The translations under genes were made by a program, and so were the position numbers. 64,000 bases of DNA from Profundibacterium mesophilum KAUST100406-0324 (GTDB lineage Bacteria; Pseudomonadota; Alphaproteobacteria; Rhodobacterales; Rhodobacteraceae): assembly GCF_009835145.1 (NCBI RefSeq), contig NZ_APKE01000010.1:124001-188000 (forward strand), written 5' to 3'. Of the stretch, positions 34,257-43,930 are shown piece after piece. Under the pieces are notes generated by a model. It was not told where the DNA came from and did not search any database. It saw only the letters and a list, made by a program, of their open reading frames with translations. How positions within the stretch are numbered: the stretch's first letter is position 1; the number at the start of each line of letters is the position of its first letter.

Positions 34257-35024
34257 TCATTTCGCATCGAGCGGTGCCCCCAGATCGGCCGGTGCGAGCC
34301 CGGCGACATAGGCAATGATCGCTTCCAGCTCTTCCAGATCGAGCCGCATCGGCGCGATCGGGGAGGGACGGCGCGGATCGAAGGGCGGCGTGACATCCTC
34401 GACCTGGGTGAAGGAGGGGTGCGGGTTGAGCGCATGGAAGGCGGCAAAGCGGGTTTGCCAGTCCGCGAAGCCCCGCAGCAGCGCGAAGGAGGGGGTCGAG
34501 CCGATGCCCTTCATCCTGTTCACCCGGCCCACGACATGGCAGCGCCCGCACAGATCGAGCGCCAGTGTCGCGCCGGCCTCCGCATCGCCCTCGGGCGGCG
34601 GCGCGGCGCGCGCGCTGCGCCGTGCGGCGGCGGGACGGTAGGGCGGCCCTTCTGGCGGGGCGAAGCCGTCGATGGCGGCGCGGCCGGCGGTGGAGGACAG
34701 CCAGTTGAGGAACCGGCCGGCGTCGGGATCGTCATTCGCGCCCAGGTGCCAGGTCTGCGCGCCCCTGCTCAGCACCGCCTCGCCGAGCGGCGCGGTCGTG
34801 AACCAGAGATCGGCCTTCGCAGGACGCTGCCCCTCCGGGGACACGGCTTCCTTGAGCGTCACGGCGATGCCGGTCTTGAGCGAGAAGCGCGGTTTGAGAT
34901 GGTCGATCACGCCGGATTGCAGAAGCTCGGGCGGGGCGGCGAGCACGAAGCTTCGATCGGCTTCGCCGGCAAGCATTGGCACCGGCGCGACAATCCCTAT
35001 GATCACGGCGATCCGGCGGATCAT
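34257..35024 (-). CDS. Periplasmic fusion: solute-binding-like domain plus cytochrome c
   Basis: A Sec signal (MIRRIAVIIGIVAPVPMLAG) starts the 255-residue product. Residues about 25-125 resemble the edge of a periplasmic-binding-protein fold (FVLAAPPELLQSGVIDHLKPRFSLKTG and LWFTTAPLGEAVLS). A cytochrome c domain with one haem site, CGRCH in ALDLCGRCHVVGRVNRMKG, follows from about 150. A likely Met axial ligand is in SPIAPMRLDLEELEAIIAYVAGL. The stop is 6 bases from the stop of the ferredoxin gene on the other strand. It is a candidate periplasmic electron acceptor for FDH, by position only. Confidence 0.72.
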   Translation of the reverse strand: MIRRIAVIIGIVAPVPMLAGEADRSFVLAAPPELLQSGVIDHLKPRFSLKTGIAVTLKEAVSPEGQRPAKADLWFTTAPLGEAVLSRGAQTWHLGANDDPDAGRFLNWLSSTAGRAAIDGFAPPEGPPYRPAAARRSARAAPPPEGDAEAGATLALDLCGRCHVVGRVNRMKGIGSTPSFALLRGFADWQTRFAAFHALNPHPSFTQVEDVTPPFDPRRPSPIAPMRLDLEELEAIIAYVAGLAPADLGAPLDAK

Positions 35025-35124
35025 GTCATCTCTCCAGATGCGGGGCGGATGGATGTGCCGCGAAGCTTAGGAGCCGGCGGGCGGGCCCGTCAACACTGAC
35101 CTCACAGCCATGAAAGGCCGACCG

Positions 35125-35316
35125 ATGGACGAGAAATTCAACATGTCGATGCGCAAGTTCCTCAAGCAGGTAGGGGTGACCTCGCAGCAGGCGATCGAGG
35201 AAGCGATGCGTGACCGGGACACGAGCGGCAAGACCTATACGGCAAAGGTCGTTCTGACCGTGGACGGTCTCGACCTGACGCATGAAGTGACCGGCAAGAT
35301 CGAAGGGCAGGGCTGA
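35125..35316 (+). CDS. DUF6494 small protein
   Basis: The 63-residue product MDEKFNMSMRKFLKQVGVTS continues with QQAIEEAMRDRD and a three-strand beta end (YTAKVVLTVDGLDLTHEVTG). It matches the DUF6494 profile as I know it. An ATG five codons upstream is also in frame; 35125 matches the family start. It is the first gene of a tight four-gene operon and ends 1 base before the GTG of the Mrp gene. Function unknown. Confidence 0.75.
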   Translation: MDEKFNMSMRKFLKQVGVTSQQAIEEAMRDRDTSGKTYTAKVVLTVDGLDLTHEVTGKIEGQG

Positions 35317-35317
35317 C

Positions 35318-36385
35318 GTGAGCGCGACACGAGACGACGTTCTGGGTGCGCTGAAGAGCGTGCGTGCCCCCTCCGGCGAAGATCTAATATCGACTGGCGT
35401 GGTGCGCGCGCTTTCGGTCGAGGACGGGGCCGTGCGCTTCGTGCTTGAGATCGACCCCAAGCAATCGACGGCCTGGAGCCCGGTCCGCGACGCGGCCGAG
35501 GCGGCGGTGAAGGCGCTCTCGGGCGTGACCACCGTCTCGGCGGTGATGACCGCCCACAGCAAGCCCGCGGCCCCGCCCGATCTGTCCTCCTCGCGCAAGC
35601 CCGCGCAGCCGCAAGGTCCCCAGAAGCTGCCCGGCGTGGACCGGATCGTGGCGATCGCCTCGGGCAAGGGCGGCGTCGGCAAGTCGACGGTATCGGCCAA
35701 TCTCGCGGTGGCCCTCGCCGCCGAAGGGCGCCGAGTCGGCCTGCTCGATGCGGATGTCTACGGCCCTTCGCAGCCGCGGATGCTGGGCGTCAGCGGCCGG
35801 CCGGCCTCTCCGGATGGCAAGACCATCCTGCCGATGCGCAATCACGGCGTGACCATGATGTCCCTCGGCCTGATGACCAACGAGGGTCAGGCCGTCGTCT
35901 GGCGCGGCCCGATGCTCATGGGCGCGCTTCAGCAGATGCTGGGTCAGGTGCAGTGGGGGGCGCTCGACATTCTCCTGATCGACCTGCCGCCCGGCACGGG
36001 CGACGTGCAGATGACGCTGGCGCAGAAATCCGAGGTGACCGGCGCGGTCATCGTCAGCACCCCGCAGGACGTGGCCCTGATCGATGCGCGCAAGGGCATC
36101 GACATGTTCAACCAGCTGCATGTGCCGATCCTCGGCATGATCGAGAACATGAGCACGCATATCTGCTCCAATTGCGGGCATGAGGAGCATATCTTCGGGC
36201 ATGGCGGCGTCGCGGCCGAGGCCGAGAAGATGGGCGTGCCGCTGCTGGCCGAGATCCCCCTGCATCTCGATATCCGCACGGCCGCCGACAGCGGCGCGCC
36301 CATCGTCGTCAGCAAGCCGCAAAGCACGCAGGCGCAGAGCTTCCGGGCGCTCGCCCGCCGGATGATCGAGGACGGCAACGCATGA
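35318..36385 (+). CDS. apbC: Mrp/ApbC-type iron-sulfur carrier ATPase
   Basis: Mrp/ApbC proteins bind and pass on [4Fe-4S] clusters with ATP hydrolysis. The 355 residues start from GTG. They have an N-terminal MIP18/DUF59-like domain (about 5-85), a linker, then the deviant Walker A SGKGGVGKSTVSANLAVAL. Switch regions include DADVYGPSQPRMLG and DLPPGTGDVQMTLAQ. The cluster-binding CxxC is in HICSNCGHEEHIFG. All core motifs are intact. Its setting inside an FDH-linked operon suggests a dedicated copy for cluster delivery to FDH or the ferredoxin protein, rather than the housekeeping role. Confidence 0.92.
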   Translation: MSATRDDVLGALKSVRAPSGEDLISTGVVRALSVEDGAVRFVLEIDPKQSTAWSPVRDAAEAAVKALSGVTTVSAVMTAHSKPAAPPDLSSSRKPAQPQGPQKLPGVDRIVAIASGKGGVGKSTVSANLAVALAAEGRRVGLLDADVYGPSQPRMLGVSGRPASPDGKTILPMRNHGVTMMSLGLMTNEGQAVVWRGPMLMGALQQMLGQVQWGALDILLIDLPPGTGDVQMTLAQKSEVTGAVIVSTPQDVALIDARKGIDMFNQLHVPILGMIENMSTHICSNCGHEEHIFGHGGVAAEAEKMGVPLLAEIPLHLDIRTAADSGAPIVVSKPQSTQAQSFRALARRMIEDGNA

Positions 36386-37122
36386 GCGGAACCGCGCCGG
36401 ACGATCCGGCGATCACCGAGCCCGTCTTCCCGCCGCTCTTCGAGGGATATGCCATGTCGGGGCAGGCGGACCCGTTCGACGCAGCCTGCGCCAAGGCCGC
36501 GCTCGGATGCGATGCGGGACTGGTCATGCACAACGTGCAGGCCGACCGCCTGCGCGCGGCTATCGTCTTCGCACCGGAGGTTCCGCTCGGCGAGGCGATG
36601 GTGATGCAGCCTCTCTGCGGCATCGGTTTCCAGAACGCGCTGGGCGCCCTCGCTCCGCCGGAGCTTGCGGTGCAGCTGACCTGGGAGGGCGGTATCGTCG
36701 TGAACGGCGCCGCCTGCGGCCACCTTTCGGTCGCGGCGTCGACGGACGATCCCGCGCAGGTGCCGGACTGGCTTGTGGTCGGCCTGTCGCTGCCGCTTCT
36801 CGCGATGGGCGACATGCCCGGCCACGAACCCGAGAAGACGACACTGGTCGAGGAAGGCTGCGGAGAGGTGGAGCCGGTCCTCCTGCTCGAGGCCTGGGTG
36901 CGACACAGCCTTGTCTGGCTCAACCGCTGGAGCGACGAGGGCGTGGCACCCCTGCACCGCGAATGGAGCGGCCTTGTGCACGGGATCGGCGCATCGGCCA
37001 GCAGGGGGGGACATGAAGGCGTCTTCCTTGGAACGGACGAGGCGTTCGGCATGCTCCTGCGCGACAGCGCGACCACACATCTCATCCCCCTGACGACGCT
37101 GCTCGAGGACCCAACACGATGA
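36382..37122 (+). CDS. Biotin/lipoate-protein-ligase-family protein with DUF4444
   Basis: The 246-residue protein has the BPL/LplA catalytic fold in modified form. MVMQPLCGIGFQNALGALAPPELAVQLTWEGGIVVNGAACGHLSV (about 76-120, given here in outline) covers the acyl-adenylate site. The usual GRGRRG loop and the K183-type lysine of BirA are not evident, so ligase activity is doubtful. The C-terminal DUF4444 part covers about 185-246 (GLVHGIGASASRGGHEGVFLGTDEAFGML). It overlaps both neighbours by ATGA, as third gene of the operon. A cofactor or lipoyl-related role in FDH maturation is only an inference. Confidence 0.75.
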   Translation: MSGTAPDDPAITEPVFPPLFEGYAMSGQADPFDAACAKAALGCDAGLVMHNVQADRLRAAIVFAPEVPLGEAMVMQPLCGIGFQNALGALAPPELAVQLTWEGGIVVNGAACGHLSVAASTDDPAQVPDWLVVGLSLPLLAMGDMPGHEPEKTTLVEEGCGEVEPVLLLEAWVRHSLVWLNRWSDEGVAPLHREWSGLVHGIGASASRGGHEGVFLGTDEAFGMLLRDSATTHLIPLTTLLEDPTR

Positions 37123-37598
37123 ATCTCGCCCGTGCCATCCATTTCGACGAAAGCGACCGGAACGTCTTCAACAATCCCGCACGCACCGGAGAATGGTGCA
37201 TCTCGGGCGGCTTCGAGTTCTCGAACTGGGGAGAAGCCGATCTTGTGGGCAAGGCGCGTCAGGCCTTCGCCAATGGATGGCTCGGGATCGAGACCTTCGG
37301 CCGGGTCACTTTCGTAGCCGTGACAAAGATCGAACCCGCGGAGCTTGCCCAGCTCGAGGCGGGCCTTGCGCAACATTTCGTGGACCTCTACGGCGCGCCT
37401 TCGCTCGAAGAGGCGCTTCCGGTCGCGCGGGACGAACTGGAGCATATGGCTGAACTATGCGCCGGACACGATCCCAACACGCTGCTGACAGTCGCGCGCG
37501 AGCTGTCGGAGACCGGTTTGCGCGAAGGCTTCCGGGTCATCGCGGCCGATCCTGCAGGGCTCGAGCAATTCGCCATTCATGGCGATACCGATCACTGA
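37119..37598 (+). CDS. DUF6505 protein
   Basis: The 159-residue cytoplasmic protein starts MNLARAIHFDESDRNVFNNPARTGEWCISGG, the usual opening of this family. The middle LGIETFGRVTFVAVTKIEP is beta-rich, and the rest is helical. Cysteines are few (EWC and ELC), with no obvious metal motif. It is the last gene of the DUF6494-Mrp-DUF4444-DUF6505 operon and overlaps the ligase-like gene by 4 bases. Function unknown. Confidence 0.75.
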   Translation: MNLARAIHFDESDRNVFNNPARTGEWCISGGFEFSNWGEADLVGKARQAFANGWLGIETFGRVTFVAVTKIEPAELAQLEAGLAQHFVDLYGAPSLEEALPVARDELEHMAELCAGHDPNTLLTVARELSETGLREGFRVIAADPAGLEQFAIHGDTDH

Positions 37599-37638
37599 GC
37601 ACTTGCGTCGCCTTTTCGGGGCGGGGGAGCCTCCGGCG

Positions 37639-37707
37639 GAGGTATTTTCACGAAGCTGAGGAGTGGGTCGACGAGGCGTCGTCTTTTCATCTTCGCTCAA
37701 ATACCTC
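37639..37707. repeat. GAGGTATTT / AAATACCTC inverted pair between convergent genes
   Basis: Exact 9-bp arms (37639-37647 and 37699-37707) stand 51 bases apart in the gap between the DUF6505 and xylA stops. A CTCCGGCGGAGGTATTT-like sequence is a familiar intergenic element of Rhodobacteraceae genomes. It may act as a two-way terminator. Confidence 0.55.
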
Positions 37708-37722
37708 GGGGGTCCGGGGGCA

Positions 37723-37740
37723 CGACCCCCCGGGGGGTCG
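37723..37740. repeat. Perfect 18-bp palindrome CGACCCCCCGGGGGGTCG
   Basis: The palindrome has no loop base and lies 18 bases before the xylA stop codon on the other strand. It can pair with nearby GGGGGTCCGGGGG at 37708-37720 as well, so several hairpins compete. Probably part of the convergent terminator. Confidence 0.6.
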
Positions 37741-37758
37741 CCGGCATTTCCGGCCGGC

Positions 37759-39063
37759 TCAGACGAAGCGCGACACGAGGTTTTCCAGGATTTCCTGTCG
37801 GCCCGAGACGGGAGAGGGGCCCGCCCCCGTATCCAGAACCCGCGCATGGATGTCGTCGAGGCTTTCCGAATCGCGCATCGTCTTCGCCGCGTCACTCTCC
37901 CAGCCTTCGTAGCGCGCGCGCCGCGCAGCCTCGAGTGAGCCATCTTCGAGCATTGCCGCTGCTGCCTTGAAGCCGCGCGCGCAGACATCCATCGCCCCGA
38001 CATGCGCCGCCACGAGATCGACCGGATCGAGGGATTGCCGCCGCAGGCGCGCATCGAAATTGGTCCCGCCCGTCGTGAAGCCGCCCGTCTTCAGCACTTC
38101 GTAATAGGCCAGGGCCACTTCGCGCGGATTGTCGGGAAACTGATCCGTATCCCATCCCGATTGATAATCGTTGCGGTTCATGTCGATCGAGCCCAGCAAG
38201 CCGAGCGAGGCGGCGGTTGCCAACTCGTGCTCGAAGCTGTGACCGGCGAGGATCGCGTGGCCCTGCTCGAGATTCATCTTGATCTCGTTCTCGAGGCCGA
38301 ACCTCTTGAGGAAGCCGTAGACGGTCGCCACGTCGTAATCGTATTGGTGCTTCGTCGGCTCCTGCGGCTTTGGCTCGACGAGGATCGCGCCCTTGAAGCC
38401 GATTTTGTGTTTGTGCTCCACGACCTTGTGCAGGAAGGCGCCCATCTGTTCGGCTTCCCGCCCCAGATCGGTGTTCAGCAGCGTCTCGTAGCCCTCGCGC
38501 CCGCCCCAAAGGACGTAGTTCTCGCCGCCGAGCCTGTGTGTCGCCTCCAGGCAGTCCTTCACGGTGGCGGCCGCCCAGGCGAAGATCTCGGGATCGGGAT
38601 TCGTGGCGGCGCCGGCCATGAAGCGGCGATGCGAGAAGAGGTTCGCCGTGCCCCAGAGCAGGCGCTGGCCGCCCGTCTCCATCTTCTCGCCGATGTGGTC
38701 GATGATCTCGAGGAAGTTCCGGCGGCTCTCGGCGAAGGTCGCGCCCTCGGGCCGGATATCGGCATCGTGCCAGCAGAAGAAAGGCTGCCCGAGGATCGCG
38801 AAGAGATCGAAGGCGGCGTCGGCCTTCGCGCGGGCCGCGGCCATGTCGTTACCGAACCAGGGGCGCTCGAATGTCTGGCCGCCGAAAGGGTCTCCCCCGG
38901 GCCAGGCGAAGCTGTGCCACCAGGCGACCGAGAAGCGCAGGTGATCCTCCATGCGTTTCGTGCCGAGCATCTCGTCGGGGTTGTAGTGGCGGAACGCGAG
39001 ATCGCTGCCACTGTCGGTGCCTTCGTAGGTGATCGGGGCGATCCCGTCGAAATAGCTGCTCAC
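37759..39063 (-). CDS. xylA: Xylose isomerase
   Basis: XylA converts D-xylose to D-xylulose. The start is a GTG at 39063 with AAGGAGACCTGAC before it and one base after the xylB stop, giving 434 residues, normal for class II isomerases. Key regions are [22 protein letters not shown] (active-site His and Asp), [28 protein letters not shown] (metal-binding Glu and catalytic Lys) and [36 protein letters not shown] supplies further metal ligands. The longer ATG reading would add 17 unrelated residues. It is the last gene of the xyl operon. Confidence 0.95.
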   Translation of the reverse strand: MSSYFDGIAPITYEGTDSGSDLAFRHYNPDEMLGTKRMEDHLRFSVAWWHSFAWPGGDPFGGQTFERPWFGNDMAAARAKADAAFDLFAILGQPFFCWHDADIRPEGATFAESRRNFLEIIDHIGEKMETGGQRLLWGTANLFSHRRFMAGAATNPDPEIFAWAAATVKDCLEATHRLGGENYVLWGGREGYETLLNTDLGREAEQMGAFLHKVVEHKHKIGFKGAILVEPKPQEPTKHQYDYDVATVYGFLKRFGLENEIKMNLEQGHAILAGHSFEHELATAASLGLLGSIDMNRNDYQSGWDTDQFPDNPREVALAYYEVLKTGGFTTGGTNFDARLRRQSLDPVDLVAAHVGAMDVCARGFKAAAAMLEDGSLEAARRARYEGWESDAAKTMRDSESLDDIHARVLDTGAGPSPVSGRQEILENLVSRFV

Positions 39064-39064
39064 G

Positions 39065-40500
39065 TCAGGTCTCCTTGAGGATGGCATATGCTTGCGCGTA
39101 GCGGGTATGGGCATCGTCGAAGGCCTGCCGCAACGCGGTTTCGGGTTTGACCGTCCGGGCGATCGGCGGCGCAGTGCAGATCTCGGGGCCGGCCCCCGCG
39201 GCGGCCATCATCGCGAGCCTGGCCGCGCCCAGCGCGGCGCCGTGATCACCCGAGGCCGGCACATCCACCGGCAGATCGAGCGCGGTCGCTATGGCGGCAA
39301 GCCAGTAGTCCGAGCGGCTTCCGCCTCCAAGGGCGATCACCCGTTCGATCCGCGTTTCGGTCTCGGCAAGCGCATCGCGGCAATCGCGGAAGGCGAAGGC
39401 GACGCCCTCGAGCAGGGCGCGCGTGCCGGCGGCCCTGTCGGTCGCATGTTCGAGCCCGAGGAACGCGCCTCTTATGGCGGCATCGTTATGCGGTGTGCGC
39501 TCGCCACCGAGATAGGGCAGGAAAAGCGCTGAGCCGGGCGCCTGCAGCGGTCCGAGGGCGGCGGTCAGCTCATGCGCGCTGGAGGCAGTGAACCGTGCAA
39601 GCCATTCAAGCGCGTCCGTGGCGGCAAGGATCACCCCCATCTGGTGCCAGCGGCCCGGCAGGGCATGGCAGAAGGTATGGATCGCCGTCTGGGGGTCGGG
39701 GCGGTAGCCGTCATTGGCGGCAAAGAGGACGCCGGAGGTGCCGAGACTGAGAAAGGCGCTCCCATCCGCGACCGTGCCCGCACCGACGCCGGAGGCCGCG
39801 TTGTCGCTGCCGCCGCCCGCAACGATGATGCCGGCCGGCAGGCCGCAAGCCTCGGCCGCGGAAACGCGCAGGCGCCCCGCGGGGGCCGACCCTTCGACGA
39901 GGGCGGGCATCTGGGCACGGCTAAGTCCCGTCGCCTCGAGCAGGTCTCCCGACCAGTCGCGCTCGCGCGTGTCGAGCCAGGACGTGCCCGCGGCGTCCGA
40001 CATGTCGGTGACATGCTCTCCGGTGAGCCACAGGCGCAGGTAGTCCTTGGGCAACAGGACCCGGCTGATGCGGGCAAAGATCTCGGGCTCGTTCTCGGCA
40101 ACCCAGGCCAGTTTCGGCGCGGTGAAGCCCGGAAAGACGATATTGCCGGTGATCTCGCGGAAGGCCGGGTCCGCGTCGAGGCGGGCAGCCTGCGCATGCG
40201 CGCGTGTGTCGTTCCACAAGATGCAGGGACGCAGGACCTCGTCATTGGCGCCCAGCAGCGTGGCGCCATGCATATGGCCCGAAAGGCCGATGCCCACGAG
40301 CTGCGACAGATCGGTATGGGCGGCGATCCGGCCGATCGCGCTTCTTGCCGCCGCGATCCAGTCAGCCGGGTCCTGCTCGGACCAGTTGGGATGCGGCCGC
40401 GAGACCGTCAGGGGGGCGCTTGCCTCGGCGCAGGTCTTCTGATCGGCATCGATCAGAAGAGCCTTCAGCCCCGAGGTCCCCAGATCGAGTCCGAGGAACA

Positions 40501-40501
<1 letters not shown>
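39065..40501 (-). CDS. xylB: Xylulokinase
   Basis: XylB phosphorylates D-xylulose with ATP to xylulose-5-phosphate, feeding the pentose phosphate route. The 478 residues show the FGGY-kinase fold: [18 protein letters not shown] (phosphate 1), [27 protein letters not shown], the catalytic Asp region [14 protein letters not shown], and [17 protein letters not shown]. The ATG at 40501 overlaps the preceding ABC gene's TGA by one base, which fixes the start against a 41-residue longer frame. Length is typical. Confidence 0.95.
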
Positions 40502-41300
<799 letters not shown>

Positions 41301-41304
<4 letters not shown>

Positions 41305-42596
41305 TTCGCTCCGGTGCGCTTGCGGTAGATGATGTCGATGAGGACGGCGAGGACGAGGACCGAGCCGACCACGATATTCTGCAGCGGCGCGTCGACCCCG
41401 ACCATGGCCATGCCCGACTGGAGGCTCTGCATGATCAGCGCGCCGAGGATGGCGCCGTAGATGGTGCCGAGCCCCCCCGCGAGCGCCGTGCCGCCGATCA
41501 CCGCCGCGGCGATGACGCGCAGCTCGTCGAGTGTGCCGATGTCATTGGAATGGAAGGTCAGGCGGGCGGAAGCCACGACCGCCGAGAGCGCGGCGAGGGC
41601 GCCCATGATCGCGAAGACCTTGACCGTCAGCATGCGGGTGTTGATGCCCGAAAGCTCGGCCGCGTCGGGATTGCCGCCGGTGGCGAAGATGTAGCGGCCA
41701 AGACGGGTGCGCCGCGCCACGAGGGTCATGACGATCGCGATGGCGATCAGCAGAAGCACCGAGACGGGCATGCCGTAGCCGGCGGTGAAGCCCTCGGGCA
41801 TGGTCTCGCCGCGGGCCTCGAACTGCCGCTCGAGGACGCGTTCGGGAATGGTGTAGCTGTTGAGGATCCAGACGAGGCCGAGGATCGCGGCGGCCACGAG
41901 AAGGCCGAGGACCGCCTCGGCCCAGACCGGCTTGACGGGGAAGTCATGTGCCAGCTTGGAGCGGCGCGCCTGCACCAGTCCGTAGAGCGCGGCGAGCACT
42001 GCGAGGATGCCGACGACCCAGGACATCGTCTCGCCCATGGTGCCGTTGATGCCGCCGAACACCTGAAAGTTCTCGTCGAGCGGGCCGATCGTCTGGCCGT
42101 TGGTGATGTACCAGGCCACGTTGCGCCACACCAGGAGACCGCCGAGCGTCACGATGAAGGCGGGGATCGCGAGATAACCCACGAGCCAGCCGTGAAAGGC
42201 GCCGATCGCGATGCCGGTCAGCAGGCCGACGAGGATCGCGAGCGGGGCGATCAGCGGGCTGCCGAGTCCGAGACCGAGCACCTGCGGCAGAAGCCATGTC
42301 TGGGTGATGGCCATCATCGCCGAGCAGGTGGCCAGCAGCGAGCCCACGCTCAGGTCGATATGGCGGGTGACGATCACGAAGACCATGCCCGTGGCCATGA
42401 TCGCGACGGAGACCGTCTGGATCGTCAGGTTGAAGATGTTGCGCGCCGTCAGGAATTGGCCCTGTGTCAGCACGTTGAACACGATGCATACGGCGATGAA
42501 GGCGCCGATCATCCCGAGAAGGCGGGTATCGACTTCGAGCGTATCGAGCAGCTTGCGCTTCTCGACCCGCTGGGTCTGGCTGACGGTGTCTGACAT
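41301..42596 (-). CDS. xylH: Xylose ABC transporter permease
   Basis: The 431-residue membrane protein of the branched-chain/ribose permease family has about ten to twelve helices. It has [25 protein letters not shown], then [27 protein letters not shown], the conserved cytoplasmic loop [26 protein letters not shown] and [24 protein letters not shown]. It forms the import channel with XylG. The extra length compared with RbsC (about 320) is typical of XylH and its long central loop near 230-290. It is preceded by a hairpin that separates it from xylF. Confidence 0.92.
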
Positions 42597-42651
42597 GGAT
42601 GGGGCTCTTCATTCAGGAGCGAAGGTGCGCGGCGGCGCGAATGTGGCAAAG

Positions 42652-42676
42652 ACCCCGGCGCGCGAGGCGCCGGGGT
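42652..42676. repeat. 10-bp hairpin between xylF and xylH
   Basis: ACCCCGGCGC and GCGCCGGGGT pair exactly around a 5-base loop, 14 bases past the xylF stop. With no good U run it is better read as an mRNA-stabilising or attenuating hairpin that raises XylF over the membrane components. Confidence 0.6.
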
Positions 42677-42689
42677 TCGGGCAAGCGGC

Positions 42690-43721
42690 TCAGTTGCAGG
42701 GAGCCGGACCGTCCGTGACACCCTGGCACAGGGCTTCCTTCTCGATCCAGCCGGCATCGACGACCATCTCGAGATTGTCCTGCGTGACCGGGATCGGGTC
42801 GAGGAACTTCGCGGTCAGCTCGGTGCCGCCCGGGGAGGTCCACATCTCGGCGCCCTCGATCTCGGACATCTCGGTGCCCTCGGCCATCTTCACCGCGATC
42901 TCGCCGGCCGTGCGGCCCAGCTCGCGCGCGTCCTTCCAGACGCTGACGGTCTGGGTGCCCTTGGCAACGCGGTTCAGGCCGGCATGATCGCCGTCCTGGC
43001 CAGAGACGGGGATGCCGTCCATGCCCTGCGCGGTCAGCGCCGCCACGGCGCCGCCGGCGGTGCCGTCGTTGGAGGCGACGACCGCGTCGACCTCGTTGTT
43101 CTGCGCGGTCAGGATCTGCTCCATGTTGCGCTGGGCGTTGGCGGGAAGCCACTGATCGGTATAGGCCTCGCCGACGATCGTGATCTTGCCGGCGTCGATC
43201 GCTTCCTGCAGGACCTCCTGCTGGCCGCCGCGCAGGAAGTCGGCATTGGGATCGGTGGGCGAGCCCTTGATCATCACGTAGTTGCCTTCGGGTGCGGCTT
43301 CGAGCACGGCGCGGGCCTGCATCCGGCCAACCTCGATATTGTCGAAGGTCAGGTAGAAGGCGCGCGGATCCTCGATCAGGCGGTCATAGCCGACGACCGG
43401 AATGCCCTCGTTATCGGCGGCGGTGATCGCGGGGCCGATGGCCTGCGAATCCTGCGCCAGGATGATGAGCGCATCGGCGCCCTGGGCGATCAGCGATTCG
43501 ATGTCGGAGATCTGCTTGGAGGAGGAGCTCTGCGCATCGGCGCTGATATAGGTCGCACCGGCTTCCTCGAGGGCCGACTTGATCGCCGCCTCGTCGGTCT
43601 TCCAGCGCTCTTCCTGGAAGTTGGACCAGCTCACGCCGACGGTCGGGCCGTCCTGTGCCAGAACGGTGGTGGACATCAGTCCGGTCGACAGCGCGGCGGC
43701 CGTCCATATTGCAAGACGCAT
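42690..43721 (-). CDS. xylF: Xylose-binding periplasmic protein
   Basis: The 343-residue solute receptor of the xylose importer has a Sec signal [22 protein letters not shown] with cleavage before [10 protein letters not shown]. It has the two-lobe type I binding fold: [77 protein letters not shown], and [27 protein letters not shown] (in outline). It is the first gene of the operon and is followed by a hairpin, which suits its need for higher abundance. Confidence 0.94.
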   Translation of the reverse strand: MRLAIWTAAALSTGLMSTTVLAQDGPTVGVSWSNFQEERWKTDEAAIKSALEEAGATYISADAQSSSSKQISDIESLIAQGADALIILAQDSQAIGPAITAADNEGIPVVGYDRLIEDPRAFYLTFDNIEVGRMQARAVLEAAPEGNYVMIKGSPTDPNADFLRGGQQEVLQEAIDAGKITIVGEAYTDQWLPANAQRNMEQILTAQNNEVDAVVASNDGTAGGAVAALTAQGMDGIPVSGQDGDHAGLNRVAKGTQTVSVWKDARELGRTAGEIAVKMAEGTEMSEIEGAEMWTSPGGTELTAKFLDPIPVTQDNLEMVVDAGWIEKEALCQGVTDGPAPCN

Positions 43722-43930
43722 GGTTCTTCCTCCCAGGAATGTCGCCGCGATCCTTGTCGCGCGGCGATCGGTGCTTGTAGTCGCGACAGGATGATCGCAA
43801 TTAATTCGGTTGTCAAAATAAATGTTTCCAAATGCCCTCTGGCCAGCGTAACCTGATCTCCGAGGCCCCCGCCGATCTCCGCTGCCGCGGGCCGGCGCCG
43901 GCGGCCGCGTCCAGCCGGAGTGCCCAGAGC
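43722..43930. promoter_or_regulatory. Divergent xyl promoter region
   Basis: These 209 bases lie between xylF (leftward) and the ROK regulator (rightward). An AT-rich island at 43795-43835 includes, on the minus strand, TTGACA (43816-43811) as a good -35 for the xyl operon. The surrounding AATTAATTCGGTTGTC is the likely region for regulator binding. No clean palindrome of 7 bp or more was found. Confidence 0.5.
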
